A DNA stretch of 64,000 nt from Pleurodeles waltl (taxonomy: Eukaryota; Chordata; Amphibia; Caudata; Salamandridae), in NCBI RefSeq assembly GCF_031143425.1, contig NC_090438.1, positions 777,367,138 to 777,431,137 on the forward strand. Reading direction: 5' to 3'. Below are positions 1-10,124 of this stretch, piece by piece. The position numbers were made by a program, and so were the translations under genes. How positions within the stretch are numbered: the stretch's first letter is position 1; every line of letters starts with the position of its first letter. Under the pieces are notes generated by a model. The model was not told where the DNA came from. It saw only the letters and a program-made list of their open reading frames with translations, and searched no databases.

Positions 1-829
1 TCAGCCACTTTGAAACTTTCTGGTAGACTGGGATGTGTTGGTGGCTTGTAATCATTTTCACATGTTGGCAAGACAATTGGGTTATATGTTTGCAGCTTTG
101 TTTATGTCTACAGCTGACACAGCTTATTTTCCAGCAGCTACTTTATTGGTACAGTCTTGAAAAAGCACCATGGCAGTTTCATGTGTGCTGGATGTTCCAG
201 ACAAGGAAGAGCCGTCTTCAAAATCAAAAATATCAAGAGCAGCAGTAATAAATTATTTCCTGGTAAAGTGACTTGGAAGTGGTGTGCTGTCAGATTCACA
301 AGATTTTACAGTATCAGCTGCTAACAAGTTCCTGCTCCGTGCTAATTATAACTTTTTGATACACCAATCATATTCATTGAAGTGATCAGCTCTCTACTTT
401 TGCACTTGTCATACATTGTGTGGGAAGTCATCATGCGTAGCGGAGTTTTAGTTTTGCCATGATGTAATTCATAAAACATGATTTGGAAAAGACAGTACAT
501 TTGCACAGCATAAGCCTGTCAGTTCATGGGATTGTGCTCCACTTGTTCGCTTATATCTTCAAAGCCATCATCAATGTTGTCGGCTTCTGTTCTGAATTCA
601 AGAACTTTAGTTTGTAACACTTTTTCTTTAATGATGTTAAAGAATGATATAAAAAATATTAAGACAACATCAGGCACTCTTGTTGACTCCCATGATTTGC
701 GGAGCTCTGGGGCATCACAAAATCTATTGTTAAGTCCAAAATCCAGATCTTTCAGGACATTTCTTAATATTGTTCTTGCTGATTTTACTGCATCCTGTGA
801 TCTTATTTCGGCGCAAGAATGTAAGGATT
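1..829 (-). pseudogene. Decayed coding-like DNA of an unrecognised repeated protein family
   Basis: On the minus strand about 100 codons stay open (about 829 down to 519) and continue directly from the gypsy RNase H frame, but the protein stops resembling RNase H at about 829. The residues there, around DAVKSARTILRNVLKDLDFG and VPDVVLIFFISFFNI, do not belong to a retrotransposon domain I can name. Further left, about 245-120 on the same strand in another frame, a second open stretch reads around ALDIFDFEDGSSLSGTSS. Both vaguely recall large uncharacterised multi-copy proteins of fish and cnidarians, a comparison from memory only. Stops and frame changes between the pieces mark it as dead. No function is assigned. 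Confidence 0.3.
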
Positions 830-1091
830 CTTTACAGGCAGCCTTGAGAGCAAGTAGTTCCTGTTCTAACACAGAATAATTGCGCTCGGCTTCAGTCAGT
901 ATGTGGGATAAGTAAAAGACAGGATGTTCCAAGCCATTGTCTTCTTGTTTCTGAAGTAAGACTGCACCTATAGCTCTCTCGAAGGCGTCAGTGACCACTA
1001 TAAACTTCTTAGTAGTATCCGGGTGCCGTAAGAAAGGAGCTTGGTTAAAGGCCGTTTCAATTTTGAAAGGCCATCTCTGCACTTTCAGTCC
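830..1091 (-). pseudogene. pol: Ty3/gypsy pol fragment: end of RT and start of RNase H
   Basis: This is the 3' half of a gypsy pol gene interrupted by the provirus at 1092-11072; the 5' half lies at 11073-12235. The minus-strand translation has the RT connection (FNQAPFLRHPD) and the first RNase H strands with the catalytic Asp region FIVVTDAFERAIGAVLLQ and the conserved FYLSHILTEAERNYSVLEQELLAL, typical of vertebrate Ty3/gypsy retrotransposons. The gypsy similarity stops at about 829. Integrase is missing. The 5 bp at 1087-1091 (AGTCC) pair with AGTCA at 11073-11077 as the provirus target duplication. Confidence 0.85.
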
Positions 1092-2046
1092 TGTCTTATC
1101 CAGGTGACTGATTGACACCTGATCTGTTTGATATAAGTCAATAAGGACGCTCAATGAAGGACCACACGCCAATTATGAACATGATTTAGCTTTACTAGAA
1201 TTTCAGGTAAATGTATGGATTTGGCAAATCAACGAAGTAGAATAAAAATAGCAATAAAGAGCATCTATTTATATATAAGCACACAACAAAGAGCAACTAT
1301 TTATATATGAGCAAAGAGTTCATTGACAAATATAAGCTTTGATTAACTGTATACGAAATGCATGTTTCAATTACTGCAGCAAGCTCACACTACGATGTTC
1401 AGGAAGCAAAATATAAACAAGCTGAATACTTCAGATTATAAACACAGTGCAAGCATAATAATCAATCATAATAATAGAGCAGAAAAACAAAGGCCTTTCA
1501 TCCCTGGGTGGAACTTAACTTAGTCCACAAAATGCTGGGAAGCCCCCTACCACCCGCTTGGACCTCTCTCCCCCTCGATCGTCATGGTCTCTGAACAGCA
1601 AAAACAGGGAGGCAGCGCTGTGGGCCTGGCGATGGCAGCTTTCACAACCCCATCTGCGAGCTTCAATCCCCTCACCCGCACTTCAGTGCTTAAATAACCT
1701 GAAGCTTGGATTCTATCCCTTTCTAGCATTTTCTAGCTATGTTATCAGCATGTGTCTCTTGGCTGCTCTGCCATTCCCTAGCCATTGTTTTCATTCCATC
1801 TTTTTCCTGTACTCTCGTTCTCAAGGTTGAGACTACCTCTGTCTTTGTCTCCTACACATCCTGTTTCTTCCACATGCAGCTGCAAATAATTTTTATCTAT
1901 GGAATGTTGGAAAACAAGCTTGAAAACAAAGTCGTGGATTTTTCCACGATGTTCAGGTTTCAGCAGGCATCACGCTCATCTACACTGTTCAAGCTAACTA
2001 ACCCTTCGCGTCACAATGTCTTCCGCACCTTTCCCTATACTGATCA
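1092..2046 (-). repeat. 3' LTR of the ERV-L-like provirus
   Basis: This 955-bp block starts with TG and ends with CA, and recurs in the same orientation at 10125-11072. Differences between the two copies are scattered substitutions and small indels, so the insertion is old. The minus strand carries TATATAAATA-like motifs in two short tandem copies (about 1264-1310), which may be promoter TATA boxes. The provirus reads right to left, so this copy is the 3' LTR and lies next to the polypurine tract. Confidence 0.92.
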
Positions 2047-2057
2047 CTCCACCCCTT
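2047..2057 (-). other. Polypurine tract of the ERV-L-like provirus
   Basis: Read on the minus strand the 11 bases are all purine except one T (AAGGGGTGGAG) and touch the TG that begins the 3' LTR, the expected position of the plus-strand primer of a retrovirus. Confidence 0.8.
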
Positions 2058-2187
2058 GGATGAGCGTGATGCATGCGAAACAAAATAATTTATTTTGACG
2101 TTTCGCTAGCAAGGTTGCTACGAATACTTGTCAGCGTTATTCTAAGTTCCTGCATCTTAGCATAAAGCTGTTTTGTGCGTACACATA

Positions 2188-3104
2188 GGGGGTCATTCCG
2201 ACCTCGGCGGTCTTTTCAATAGACCGCCGAGGGACCGCCGTACGGAAGACCGCCAGTGCTGGCGGTCTTCTGCACGGGCCATTCTGACTGTTGGCTGCGC
2301 TCCACCCGTTTCCGGGCGAAGAGCCGCCAACAGCCATACTGGCGGCAGGCGGGGAAGTGGAGGTAGCTCCACCTCCACCGCCACGCTAACAGAAAACCGC
2401 CCAGCGAATCACGACCTGTGATTCGCTGTGGCGGTGTTCTGTTGGCGTAGCGGTGTCGGCGGAGCTGCCCCCATGGGCCCCGTTCCCTCCCGGAGGATCA
2501 TCAGGAACAGGTAAGGTGATCGTCCGCTAGGGAAGGGGGGTGGGGGGGAGTTGTTAGTTGTGTGCGTGCATGGGGGTGTCCGTGTGTGTATGTTGAGGGG
2601 GCGTGTGAATGCGTGCATGAATGCGTGGGGTGTGTGTATGTGCATGAATGCGTGCGTGTATGTGTGTGTATATGTTGGGGATCAGGGTGGGGGACGGGGG
2701 TCCTGCAACCTTTTGGGGGTGGCAGGGGTGGTGGGGGGGTAGGGGTGGGAGTCGGGGTGGGGGTTGGGGGTGGGGGAGACCCCTATCAGTGCCAGGGAAC
2801 GGATTCCCTGGCACTGATAGTGCTTTCCGCCATGGATTTCATGGCGGTCCCAAACCGCATGAAATCCATGGCGGTAAGCCGGGGTCAGGCGGGCTGGAAT
2901 ACTGCCGGCGGTATGTGACGACCGCCGGGCTAGAGACCCAGGTCTCCAGCCCGGCGCTCATTATCGCCGTGGCGATCGGAACGGTGAAGCGGCGGCTGGC
3001 CATGGCGGTAACCGCCATGGTCAGAATACATGAAAAAAGACCGCCAGCCTGTTGGCGGTCTTACCGCCGCTTCACCGCCGACCGCCACGGTCGGAATGAC
3101 CACC
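2188..3104. mobile_element. Non-autonomous Harbinger-type element inserted at the 3' end of env
   Basis: The ends are inverted (GGTCATTCCGACC at the left, its complement at the right) and the body is GC-rich, built of palindromes such as a hairpin with 17-bp arms at 2783-2820 and another at about 2827-2875. A G/T-rich stretch at about 2540-2780 gives long but meaningless open frames. Flanking triplets are ATA at 2185-2187 and TTA at 3105-3107, close to the 3-bp duplications made by Harbinger transposases. Env sequence lies on both sides, so it landed in the provirus. It encodes no protein and would need a transposase supplied in trans. Confidence 0.82.
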
Positions 3105-5001
3105 TTAGTCTACATAGTATAGTCATTAGCGTAACACAAACAATCAATAACCAAATTAAAGGATGTAACACTATATTTAGCGTCTTTGTAGCTCCTGGTG
3201 CCCAGCCTAAGAAGATGTCATACCAATGGTGCTCAGTTACTTGGTGGATGCGTGAAGCAGTGTGCATAAGCTGCTTGGCGTCTATGGTCATCTGTATAGT
3301 GGTATCCTTGGTATATTTAGCTGCCATATCACATTTAGCAAATGTGACTTGTGCGTAGTGCCTGATTGCCTCTAGTCTAGGTAGCTTAACAACAAGCGGG
3401 ATGTTCCATTCTAAATGTGCTCGCATTTGCGTCTGTAATGTGGTTGTGGTGAACGTAGTCGGTCGGTATAAGATGTGAGTGCTTATGTCAATAATGCTGG
3501 TAATATTGCACATACACATTACTTGCTCTCAGGTGGTTTGTACAAATCCGTTAATAAGTAAGGGATTATTAGTAAGGTAACATATACTCTCTGTCCCTAT
3601 CTGATATAAGTCTGTGCCATTAATAGGATAAGGTAACCATTCACATTCTCCTGGTATTGGGTGAAGGCATGGATCTAGCACCCGTCCAGTGTGGGTACAT
3701 ACCCACCCCTTAGACCAATCTGCACATCTAGTGGGATCTACAGTATGATTTGTTTGATCAATCCACTTTTTGTCAGTGTGAGGTATCCACCATTCTTTAC
3801 CTATCACTACGGGGAGCAATATAAAGGGGCACCATATTTCAGGAAGAAGATCACTGCTTGCTATATCAAAATGAGCATAACACATTTCTCCCTCACAGTG
3901 AAACTGTATGGGCTTTACCCATATTTCTTCAGGCAAATGCAATTGTTGTCTCCAATATTCACCCTGAAGCTGTCCCCATTCCGCTTTGAAGTCTGCATAC
4001 TGTTGATTAACAATGCTTTGCCATAGTATGCACTGGATGCCTTTGGACACTGTTTGTGTGTTTTGAAAGCTTTTTCTGAATTGTTCATAAGTGAAATTAT
4101 GCCATTGCCAATCACGATACAACCCACGCAGGACCTTCCATACTTCTTGTGAGTGTGTGGGCCCCCATTGAGAAATTACTTTTATGGCCTCTCCTGTACT
4201 ATATCCTGTAGAAGATAGATTATTCCTAATGGCTTCAATATCAAAAGAATTCAGGGACCCTACCCCGATTCCGGTGGCCCCGGCTATCAAGGACTGTAGA
4301 TCTCTTCTAATGCACAACTTTAGCAAGGGCCATAACCGTGGTCTCCATGGTGTGCATAACGGATCATACTTTGAGACATTTCCCTTGGCAATATTTATCT
4401 GTAACACAATACGGTTAATTATGCTTGCATGCAAAGCTTGCTTACATCCTATTCTATATCAAACTATGGAAACGTTGCCTAAGTTGCTATCCATGCATCT
4501 TTCGGCTACATAAAACATGAAGGCTGGTGGTTTGGAATATCGAGCTCCTTTGGTTCCATTGTTCATCGTAACAACCACCATCTGTCCTGGTAAAATACTT
4601 TGTTTGTCAGAACAATCATAGGGTGTGCACCGATATGCCTGTGCTGGTGTAAAAGGTTACAATGGTATCACAATATTTACATATCATGTTTAGCGTATAA
4701 TTCAAAGCCTGTACTGTTGCTGGCGTCCCCTGCCACTCGTTCAGCCGTTGGCATGTCGGATTTGCTGTACAGTTTCCTTCCAGGTCACAGCTTTGGCAGC
4801 CATCCACTTGCCTCCAGGTACCTTCACGTTGCAAAGTGAAACATTTCCCTGGTCATCAGTTATGTTTGCGGCTTGAGGTGCACAAGTGACATGAAGGTCC
4901 GTAATGACATTCTCTGCTACATTCAGTCAAACCCAAACACCTCTTCCAGTTGTAATTATGACCGCAAACAGGAACCACGTCATCGACTCAGATGTCATCA
5001 T
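3105..5001 (-). pseudogene. env: Retroviral envelope gene (degraded)
   Basis: The gene lies downstream of pol and before the 3' LTR, where env belongs. An ATG at 5001-4999, with a second directly behind it, begins a signal-peptide-like stretch (basic-poor start, then TWFLFAVIITT), closed by an in-frame TGA. Cys-rich surface-subunit sequence follows (4834-4616). The 4434-3529 frame has a glycine-rich fusion-peptide-like segment (LIAGATGIGVGSLNSF). The last piece ends in a hydrophobic anchor (IVLHPLIWLLIVCVTLMTIL) just before the Harbinger-type insertion at 3104; a short tail resumes beyond 2188. Frameshifts and stops separate the pieces. The env group is unresolved because I could not place a clear CX6CC motif. 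Confidence 0.75.
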
Positions 5002-5518
5002 TTACGACTGTGGGGTAAGTCTCACTGCAGGTACAAACACAGGTACATTAGAGTTCTTTAAAAGTACAATATACGTACTCCCTACCCCTTGACTCAATAT
5101 CTCTCCTGCCTCTGGCTTTTTCCCTGGATGGTGCACCCATACTTTTCTTCCTGTGCTTCCAAATCCCCCCTTACCTCTCTGGTTGTTATCGGGGGGCAGA
5201 TCTTTCTTCAATGTGGGTGATGTACGCTTGTTCACAAATCAATTGAGCGAGTCTGTCATGTGCTTGATATGATACAGCAGCATCTCCTTGGTTCAACAAT
5301 GGTACTTTAACTTCTCCTCTATAATCTGGGTCTATGACTCCCCCTAGCACCGACACTCCCTTGATGGCTAGGCTGGATCGAGGGGCATTTCTACCATAGG
5401 TTCCAGGGAGTACTCTTACTCCTATTCCTAGGGGAACAGTTTTCACCTGTCCTATGGGTATTTCTCCATCCTCCAGAGCAAACAGATCCAGTCCTATACT
5501 GCCAGAAGTAGCCTGCAA
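5002..5518 (-). pseudogene. pol: Pol C-terminus: dUTPase domain followed by an integrase-tail-like segment
   Basis: The 5518-5186 frame is a trimeric dUTPase: SGSIGLDL (motif 1), PRSSLAIKGVSVLGGVIDPDYRGEV (motifs 2 and 3 together) and AHDRLAQLI (motif 4). The C-terminal Gly-rich motif 5 is not clear. The enzyme hydrolyses dUTP and limits uracil incorporation during reverse transcription. It sits after integrase, the arrangement known for ERV-L/HERV-L elements and unlike betaretroviruses (dUTPase before protease) or lentiviruses (between RNase H and integrase). In another frame, 5235-5002, a segment around VWVHHPGKKPEAGEI and VPVFVPAVRL resembles the small barrel at the end of retroviral integrases. 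A frameshift separates the two. Confidence 0.85.
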
Positions 5519-5530
5519 AGGTAATCGAGC

Positions 5531-6379
5531 TCAAGGGTTTGTTTTCCAGACAATCATTGTATGGGTGGTTTCTTTATCATGCCATGTCATCCGAATGAAA
5601 GGAGTCTGCTGCCCAACTGGTCTGTTGTTCAATTCGAACAAGGCTTTGTCTAAATTGCTACTCCATTCTTTTAGAGTCTGATGTGCTGATAGCTTTTTTG
5701 GCTGATCTTTCAACAATCCGTTATATCTCTCAATCATGCCTGTAGCTTGTGGATAATAACTAAGGTGCAAAATCCACCGAATTACCTGTTCCTGCTCCCA
5801 GTCCTGCGCTGCTTTCCCTGAAAAGTGCGTGCCCCTATCTGTTTGGATCTCATCAGGTACCCCATAATGTTTTATCAGGTAGTTTAACCCTCGCAAAGTG
5901 GACTTCTGGTCTGCAGACTTACAGGGCATACCCAACATAAGGCCAGAGTAGGTGTCCACCATAGTCAATACGTAGCTTTTTCCTCCTTCTTTTGGTAGCT
6001 CCCCAATATAGTCCAATTGGTACACCGTAGCAGCTGCAGTTCCTCTTCTGATATGGCCACTAGGCTTCCTTTGCAGGGACATTTGTCTAATCTGGTTGCA
6101 TGTGGGGCACTCCTTTACTGCTTGTTGCATTTGTTCTTTAGTAACTGGAATCTGTCGTTGCTGGGCCCATGCATAAGTGCCATTCTCTCCTAGATGTCCG
6201 GATGTTGCATGGGCCCAGTTTGCTAAAGCAGCTTCAGCTTCCTCATTGATGACCACTGTTCGTGTTTTGGCCATCTGATCTGCGGTATTGTTGAATAGAG
6301 ATGCAAGTGAGGTGTCCGATGGGCAATGGGCATCCACATGTCCCACATAGATTTGACATTTTTGCCCTTTCTCCCACAT
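5531..6379 (-). CDS. pol: Retroviral RNase H end and integrase
   Basis: The frame opens in the end of RNase H (GHVDAHCPSD, then NNTADQMA, with the last catalytic Asp). It continues into the HHCC zinc domain of integrase (HATSGHLGENGTYAWAQ, CPTCNQIR) and the catalytic core. The triad is visible as LDYIG, QTDRGTHF and GMIERYNG, with 35 residues between the second Asp and the Glu. Integrase joins viral DNA to the chromosome. The frame runs without a stop for 282 codons and ends about 10 bases before the dUTPase frame. Upstream pol is broken, so this is a surviving segment of a dead gene. Confidence 0.9.
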   Translation of the reverse strand: MWEKGQKCQIYVGHVDAHCPSDTSLASLFNNTADQMAKTRTVVINEEAEAALANWAHATSGHLGENGTYAWAQQRQIPVTKEQMQQAVKECPTCNQIRQMSLQRKPSGHIRRGTAAATVYQLDYIGELPKEGGKSYVLTMVDTYSGLMLGMPCKSADQKSTLRGLNYLIKHYGVPDEIQTDRGTHFSGKAAQDWEQEQVIRWILHLSYYPQATGMIERYNGLLKDQPKKLSAHQTLKEWSSNLDKALFELNNRPVGQQTPFIRMTWHDKETTHTMIVWKTNP

Positions 6380-7312
6380 CTCTTCCCATAGCTGCTTGCC
6401 TCCCCAAATGGGGGTGCCTTTAATTTTCCTTCCATCCTTGCGCCAAGTCGGGCCCAGCTTACTTGTCCTTGGTAAGTGGCCCAGCTGTCAGTGTACACAA
6501 ATGTTTTCTCTCCGAAGGGGGCCTGTTCGATCACTGCTGCTACCCCCTGCAGTTCTGCAAGATGGCTTGATCCATTATCTCCTCCTCGCAGCAACAGCGT
6601 TTCTGTAGCAGGCTGCAATGCAACTGTTTGCCATTGCCTTTTTCTTTGATGGTACTGGGCGGTGCCATCTGTGAACCATGCATTTTGGTGTTCTTCTTCA
6701 GTGAGTTGTTCAAAAGGAGGGGCTGTTTTAAATGGTGAGGATTCCATTACAGAGGGTTCTGGCAAGGGGGCCATTGCCTGCAAGTCCACTGCCCCTAGCA
6801 TATCTTCTTGTAACTTCAACAGTCCTTTGCCCTCTGCTGCAGATACCATTTCCACTTTACGATGGTAGACTCCTGCGCTCTGCCTACTTTAGTGCCAACC
6901 CCTCCTTCTCTTATCCAGCCTAGTAAGAAGACACGTGTTATTAAGGTGACCGGCCAGTCACCAGTTATGCGTTATGTTTCCCCTAATGCCCAATATGCCC
7001 CTGCTAGTTCTTTTTCTAATGGGGTCTAATTGCCCATGGATGGTGTTAATCTCTTTGACCAGAATCCTTGTGGAACCCTCTTTTTCCCCTGCCTCTGCCA
7101 TAGGCTCCACATACTATCATTTACAGCTCAAACGGGTCTCCTTCTGTGATGGGACCAAACGCAAAATAATTCTGTAATGCATCTTTTGCTCCCTCAAAGG
7201 CCTCTTGCTGTTCAGGTCCCCATTGGAAAGCGTGCTTTTTTCGTGTGACTTGATATAATGGTCTCAGTATTAATCCTAAGTGAGGGATATGTTGTCTCCA
7301 GAATCCCATCAA
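6223..7312 (-). pseudogene. pol: Retroviral RT thumb/connection and RNase H
   Basis: Minus-strand pieces at 7312-7121 (MGFWRQHIPHLGLILRPLYQVTRK, the RT thumb) and 6855-6223 (NAWFTDGTAQYHQRK with the first RNase H Asp, LAELQGVAAVIEQAP with the Glu, VYTDSWATYQG with the second Asp) continue the pro-RT frame. They lie in different reading frames, so at least one indel falls between about 7120 and 6860, and another before 6379 where the frame changes again. The domain order RT, RNase H, integrase is standard. Confidence 0.85.
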
Positions 7313-7321
7313 ACCAAGAAA

Positions 7322-8452
7322 TCACTGTGCTTCTGCCTTAGTTGTAGGAATCTGTAGCTGCTGTACTGTATCAATCACTTTCTGTGGTATTCTTTTTACC
7401 GGCCCTGACCAAATAGCGCCCAGGAATTTTACTTCTTGTGCAGGGCCTTGGACCTTTTTCGGGTTAATAGCCCATCCCCTCTGCTGTAAGTACTGAATTA
7501 ACCATTCCAGTGTGTCTGAGACTTGTTCTTTGGTTTCACCTGTGATCATGATGTCATCAATGTAATGTGCAAGTCGGGTGTTTCCTGCCGAGAAGTTGGC
7601 TAAATCTCTGGCTATTAGTCCATGACACAATGTGGGACTATGTACATATCCCTGGGGCAACTTCCTGAATGTGAATTGTCTGTTCTGCCAGCTTATTGCA
7701 AATTGGTCTTGACTGGCCTCATCAATGTCAATTGAGAAAATGGCATTTGCTAAATCAATTATGGCATGCCATTCCCCCACATCTTTACTCAACTGTTCCA
7801 CTAGCGTGATGATGTCTGGGACTGTGGCTGCCAAGGGTGGTGCTACTTTATTCAGTTGTCGATAGTCGACAGCCATTCGATAGGTATCATCTGGTTTCTT
7901 CACGGGCCATATGGGAGAGTTAAATGGGCTTACAGCCGGCCTTAACACACCTGCATCTAGCAGCACCTGAATGGTTTCTGAAATCTCTTTATGACCTCCA
8001 GGTATGCTGTACTGTTTAATGCACACCGGCTCCTTTGGAGGAGGCACATGTAATGGGCCCCACTTTGCATGCCCAACCAGAAATGTCCTAGATTTCTTTA
8101 TATGTACGCTCCTCACACCAAAAGTAAATGTTCTCCATTGCGTATCAATAGTTTTGCCTAGTAACAAATCCATGTCAATAATGTATTCTGGTACTTCAGC
8201 TATTGATACTTCTGCCGTGAACGGAGGTCCTTTACCAATTGACAATTTGAGTTTAATAGGTTTGGCCTCTGTCTCAGCACCCCTGTACCCATTTATGATC
8301 ACACCCTTTCCTGGCAGCCTCTTAGGGTTTCCATTTATCAAAGTTACTTCCGCACCTGTATCGAGCAGTGCCATAACATGTTGTGTTCCTTTTTGCCAAT
8401 AAATAATAAGAGGTACATATGGCCGCATGTCCCCGGGGCTTATCTCTTGCAC
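7322..8452 (-). CDS. pol: Retroviral protease and reverse transcriptase (ERV-L-like)
   Basis: This 376-codon open stretch begins in the protease: catalytic ALLDTGAEVTLI with Asp31, and the later IIDMDLLLGK. It then enters RT fingers and palm: FNSPIWPVKKPDDTYRMAVDY at about 177, first catalytic Asp in IIDLANAIFS (about 233), LPQGYVHSPTLCH (about 265) and the active-site YIDD at 297-300 (near 7552-7566). RT copies viral RNA into DNA. The palm wording, especially PPLAATVPDI and LANAIFSI, follows the ERV-L (class III) pattern. An in-frame TGA at 7319-7321 ends it. The 5' limit is a GTG within a longer gag-pro frame, not a true start. Confidence 0.9.
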   Translation of the reverse strand: MQEISPGDMRPYVPLIIYWQKGTQHVMALLDTGAEVTLINGNPKRLPGKGVIINGYRGAETEAKPIKLKLSIGKGPPFTAEVSIAEVPEYIIDMDLLLGKTIDTQWRTFTFGVRSVHIKKSRTFLVGHAKWGPLHVPPPKEPVCIKQYSIPGGHKEISETIQVLLDAGVLRPAVSPFNSPIWPVKKPDDTYRMAVDYRQLNKVAPPLAATVPDIITLVEQLSKDVGEWHAIIDLANAIFSIDIDEASQDQFAISWQNRQFTFRKLPQGYVHSPTLCHGLIARDLANFSAGNTRLAHYIDDIMITGETKEQVSDTLEWLIQYLQQRGWAINPKKVQGPAQEVKFLGAIWSGPVKRIPQKVIDTVQQLQIPTTKAEAQ

Positions 8453-8499
8453 TGCTCTGACTCCTGGGGTTTGGCCTGACCTTCATAATAAGGGGTCTG

Positions 8500-9987
8500 G
8501 GACTTCCCAGCCATCGCTGGGCAAGTCAGGATATAAGGTTGAGACAGGCACCTTCCTACTTTTCCCTGATTCTGTTTTTTATTTCTCCGACTCTTCCTTT
8601 GGTGGTGCTGAGGGCTGCTTTTCATCTAATGCCTCCTTTTCTTTCTGTCTACGCTGCAATGCTTTCCATTTATTAAGCAGTTAAGGGGTAGGCTTCCCGT
8701 CTATCTCCTCTTTCTTCACCCCAGCATTCAATAAATCTATCCACATCTGTCGTCTGGTCACTTTTATTGTAGACTCTCCTCCCTTATACTTATTGTCTTG
8801 CCCCACAGCTCTTGCTGATTTTTGCCTGTCAAGCCCTTCCTATTGTGCCATTAATAATACCACATCCCCCACTGGTCTTCCCTGAGCGGGTCCTAGAAGA
8901 GCCAACAAGGCACCTTTCATATGCGGAGGGGCATTCCTGATCAACCGTGCCCTGATCCCTGCTGTCACAGGTTCAACGTCAGGTCCTAAAAACTTTAGGG
9001 AATGCACTGCGTTCTGCATCCCTATTTCTCACAGTTGTTCATTTGCCTCTGAAATCGTATGCCAAGGGCCCCAACTCTCTTCCACATCTATAGCAGCTGG
9101 GTACAATTGCTTCACTCCTTCCATCAACCAACCCATTAGAGAGAAAGCTTGTTGCCCCTGTGCACCTCATAACTGTTGCCCTAACATGGCATGTGTAGTT
9201 ACTGATCCCATTTTCAAAAGTTCAGTTGGTGATAAATATGTACCATCTGCTCCAGTGTCCCACAATCTCACCAACCATTTAAACAAAGGCTCTGCAGGCA
9301 TCTGCCTAAACATAAGGGTTATCTCCAACAACTCACTCTGTGTATAATCTCTTACCAAACGAGAATTCTGTATTTGCCCACCATTCACTCCCTTTTATTT
9401 GTTTTGCACGAGTGGGCGAACCTCCATTACACTTCCCCTTTCACCTTCAATTTCACCTACACTTCCTTCTCCACTTCCAACTCCACCTAGTTCTGCTACA
9501 CGTACTTCCACCTCATCCTCCCAATTCCAGTCATCATCATTATCCGAGACTGTTCCATCCCAAGTATAAGGATCCCAATTTTCTTTGCGTACCAATGCCC
9601 TCACTTGCACAGCTGAGGGTATTTTAGGCTTCTGCCTACTCTTCTGTTTTGCTACTCGTACTGCTAATGCGGTGCACCTTTCCTCCATTTGATCACTCGA
9701 GTCACTGCACTTTCTATAGTCTCTTTCATAAGTAACTGCCTTTCCTGCAAGGCTGCAACCTCATTCCGCAACTTTCTTATTTCTGCATCTTGTTTTAATG
9801 TTTTCCTGCATACCGTACGGAGCACAGACAGGAAAAGCCATCCCACTTGCCCTGCTGCTTTCACCTCCAGCTTCGCCCCTCTTAGCTTCACACTCTCGAC
9901 CGCATCTTCCACTAAGAGAGGAGTACGTCTCTCATTGAATGCTTCCCATAAAACCGTCGCTGCCCACCGGTTCAGGAGTCCTGCCAC
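8500..9987 (-). pseudogene. gag: Retroviral gag (broken)
   Basis: Gag lies between the PBS and protease. The 9987-9664 frame has a helical, heptad-like segment (LKQDAEIRKLRNEVAALQERQLLMKETIESAV). A frameshift near 9690 leads to the frame shared with protease, which carries an acidic stretch (SDNDDDWNWEDEVEV) and, at about 9000-8600, capsid-like sequence (IRARLIRNAPPHMKGALLAL and RRQMWIDLLNAGVKKEEIDG). Several in-frame stops follow. I see no CCHC zinc knuckle before the protease. An ATG at 10043-10041 followed by Gly could be the original start, as in myristoylated Gag, but it is in another frame. Confidence 0.72.
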
Positions 9988-10103
9988 ACCAGAGAACGGG
10001 TCAGTTGCTAACCATCCGGGAATGGATCTGGCTTCTGCCCCATGCTGCCCTCCGCTCTCTGCCCCACTCTTCTTACGTCCTCAAAGAGGCATTATTGACT
10101 TAT

Positions 10104-10121
10104 GCCCCACTTCTGGTACCA
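10104..10121 (-). other. Primer binding site, tRNA-Leu type
   Basis: Three bases inside the 5' LTR, the minus strand reads TGGTACCAGAAGTGGGGC. From general knowledge of vertebrate tRNA-Leu(UAA) 3' ends I expect a near match (one mismatch in the first 17 bases). HERV-L is named for its Leu primer, which supports the ERV-L assignment. Confidence 0.75.
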
Positions 10122-10124
10122 AAA

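Noticed and set aside
1739..2098. 119-codon plus-strand frame
   Set aside because: It lies in the LTR, recurs in the other LTR copy, and has no domain.
2648..3358. 236-codon plus-strand open frame
   Set aside because: It runs across the GC-rich MITE and the antisense of env; glycine-rich, with no domain.
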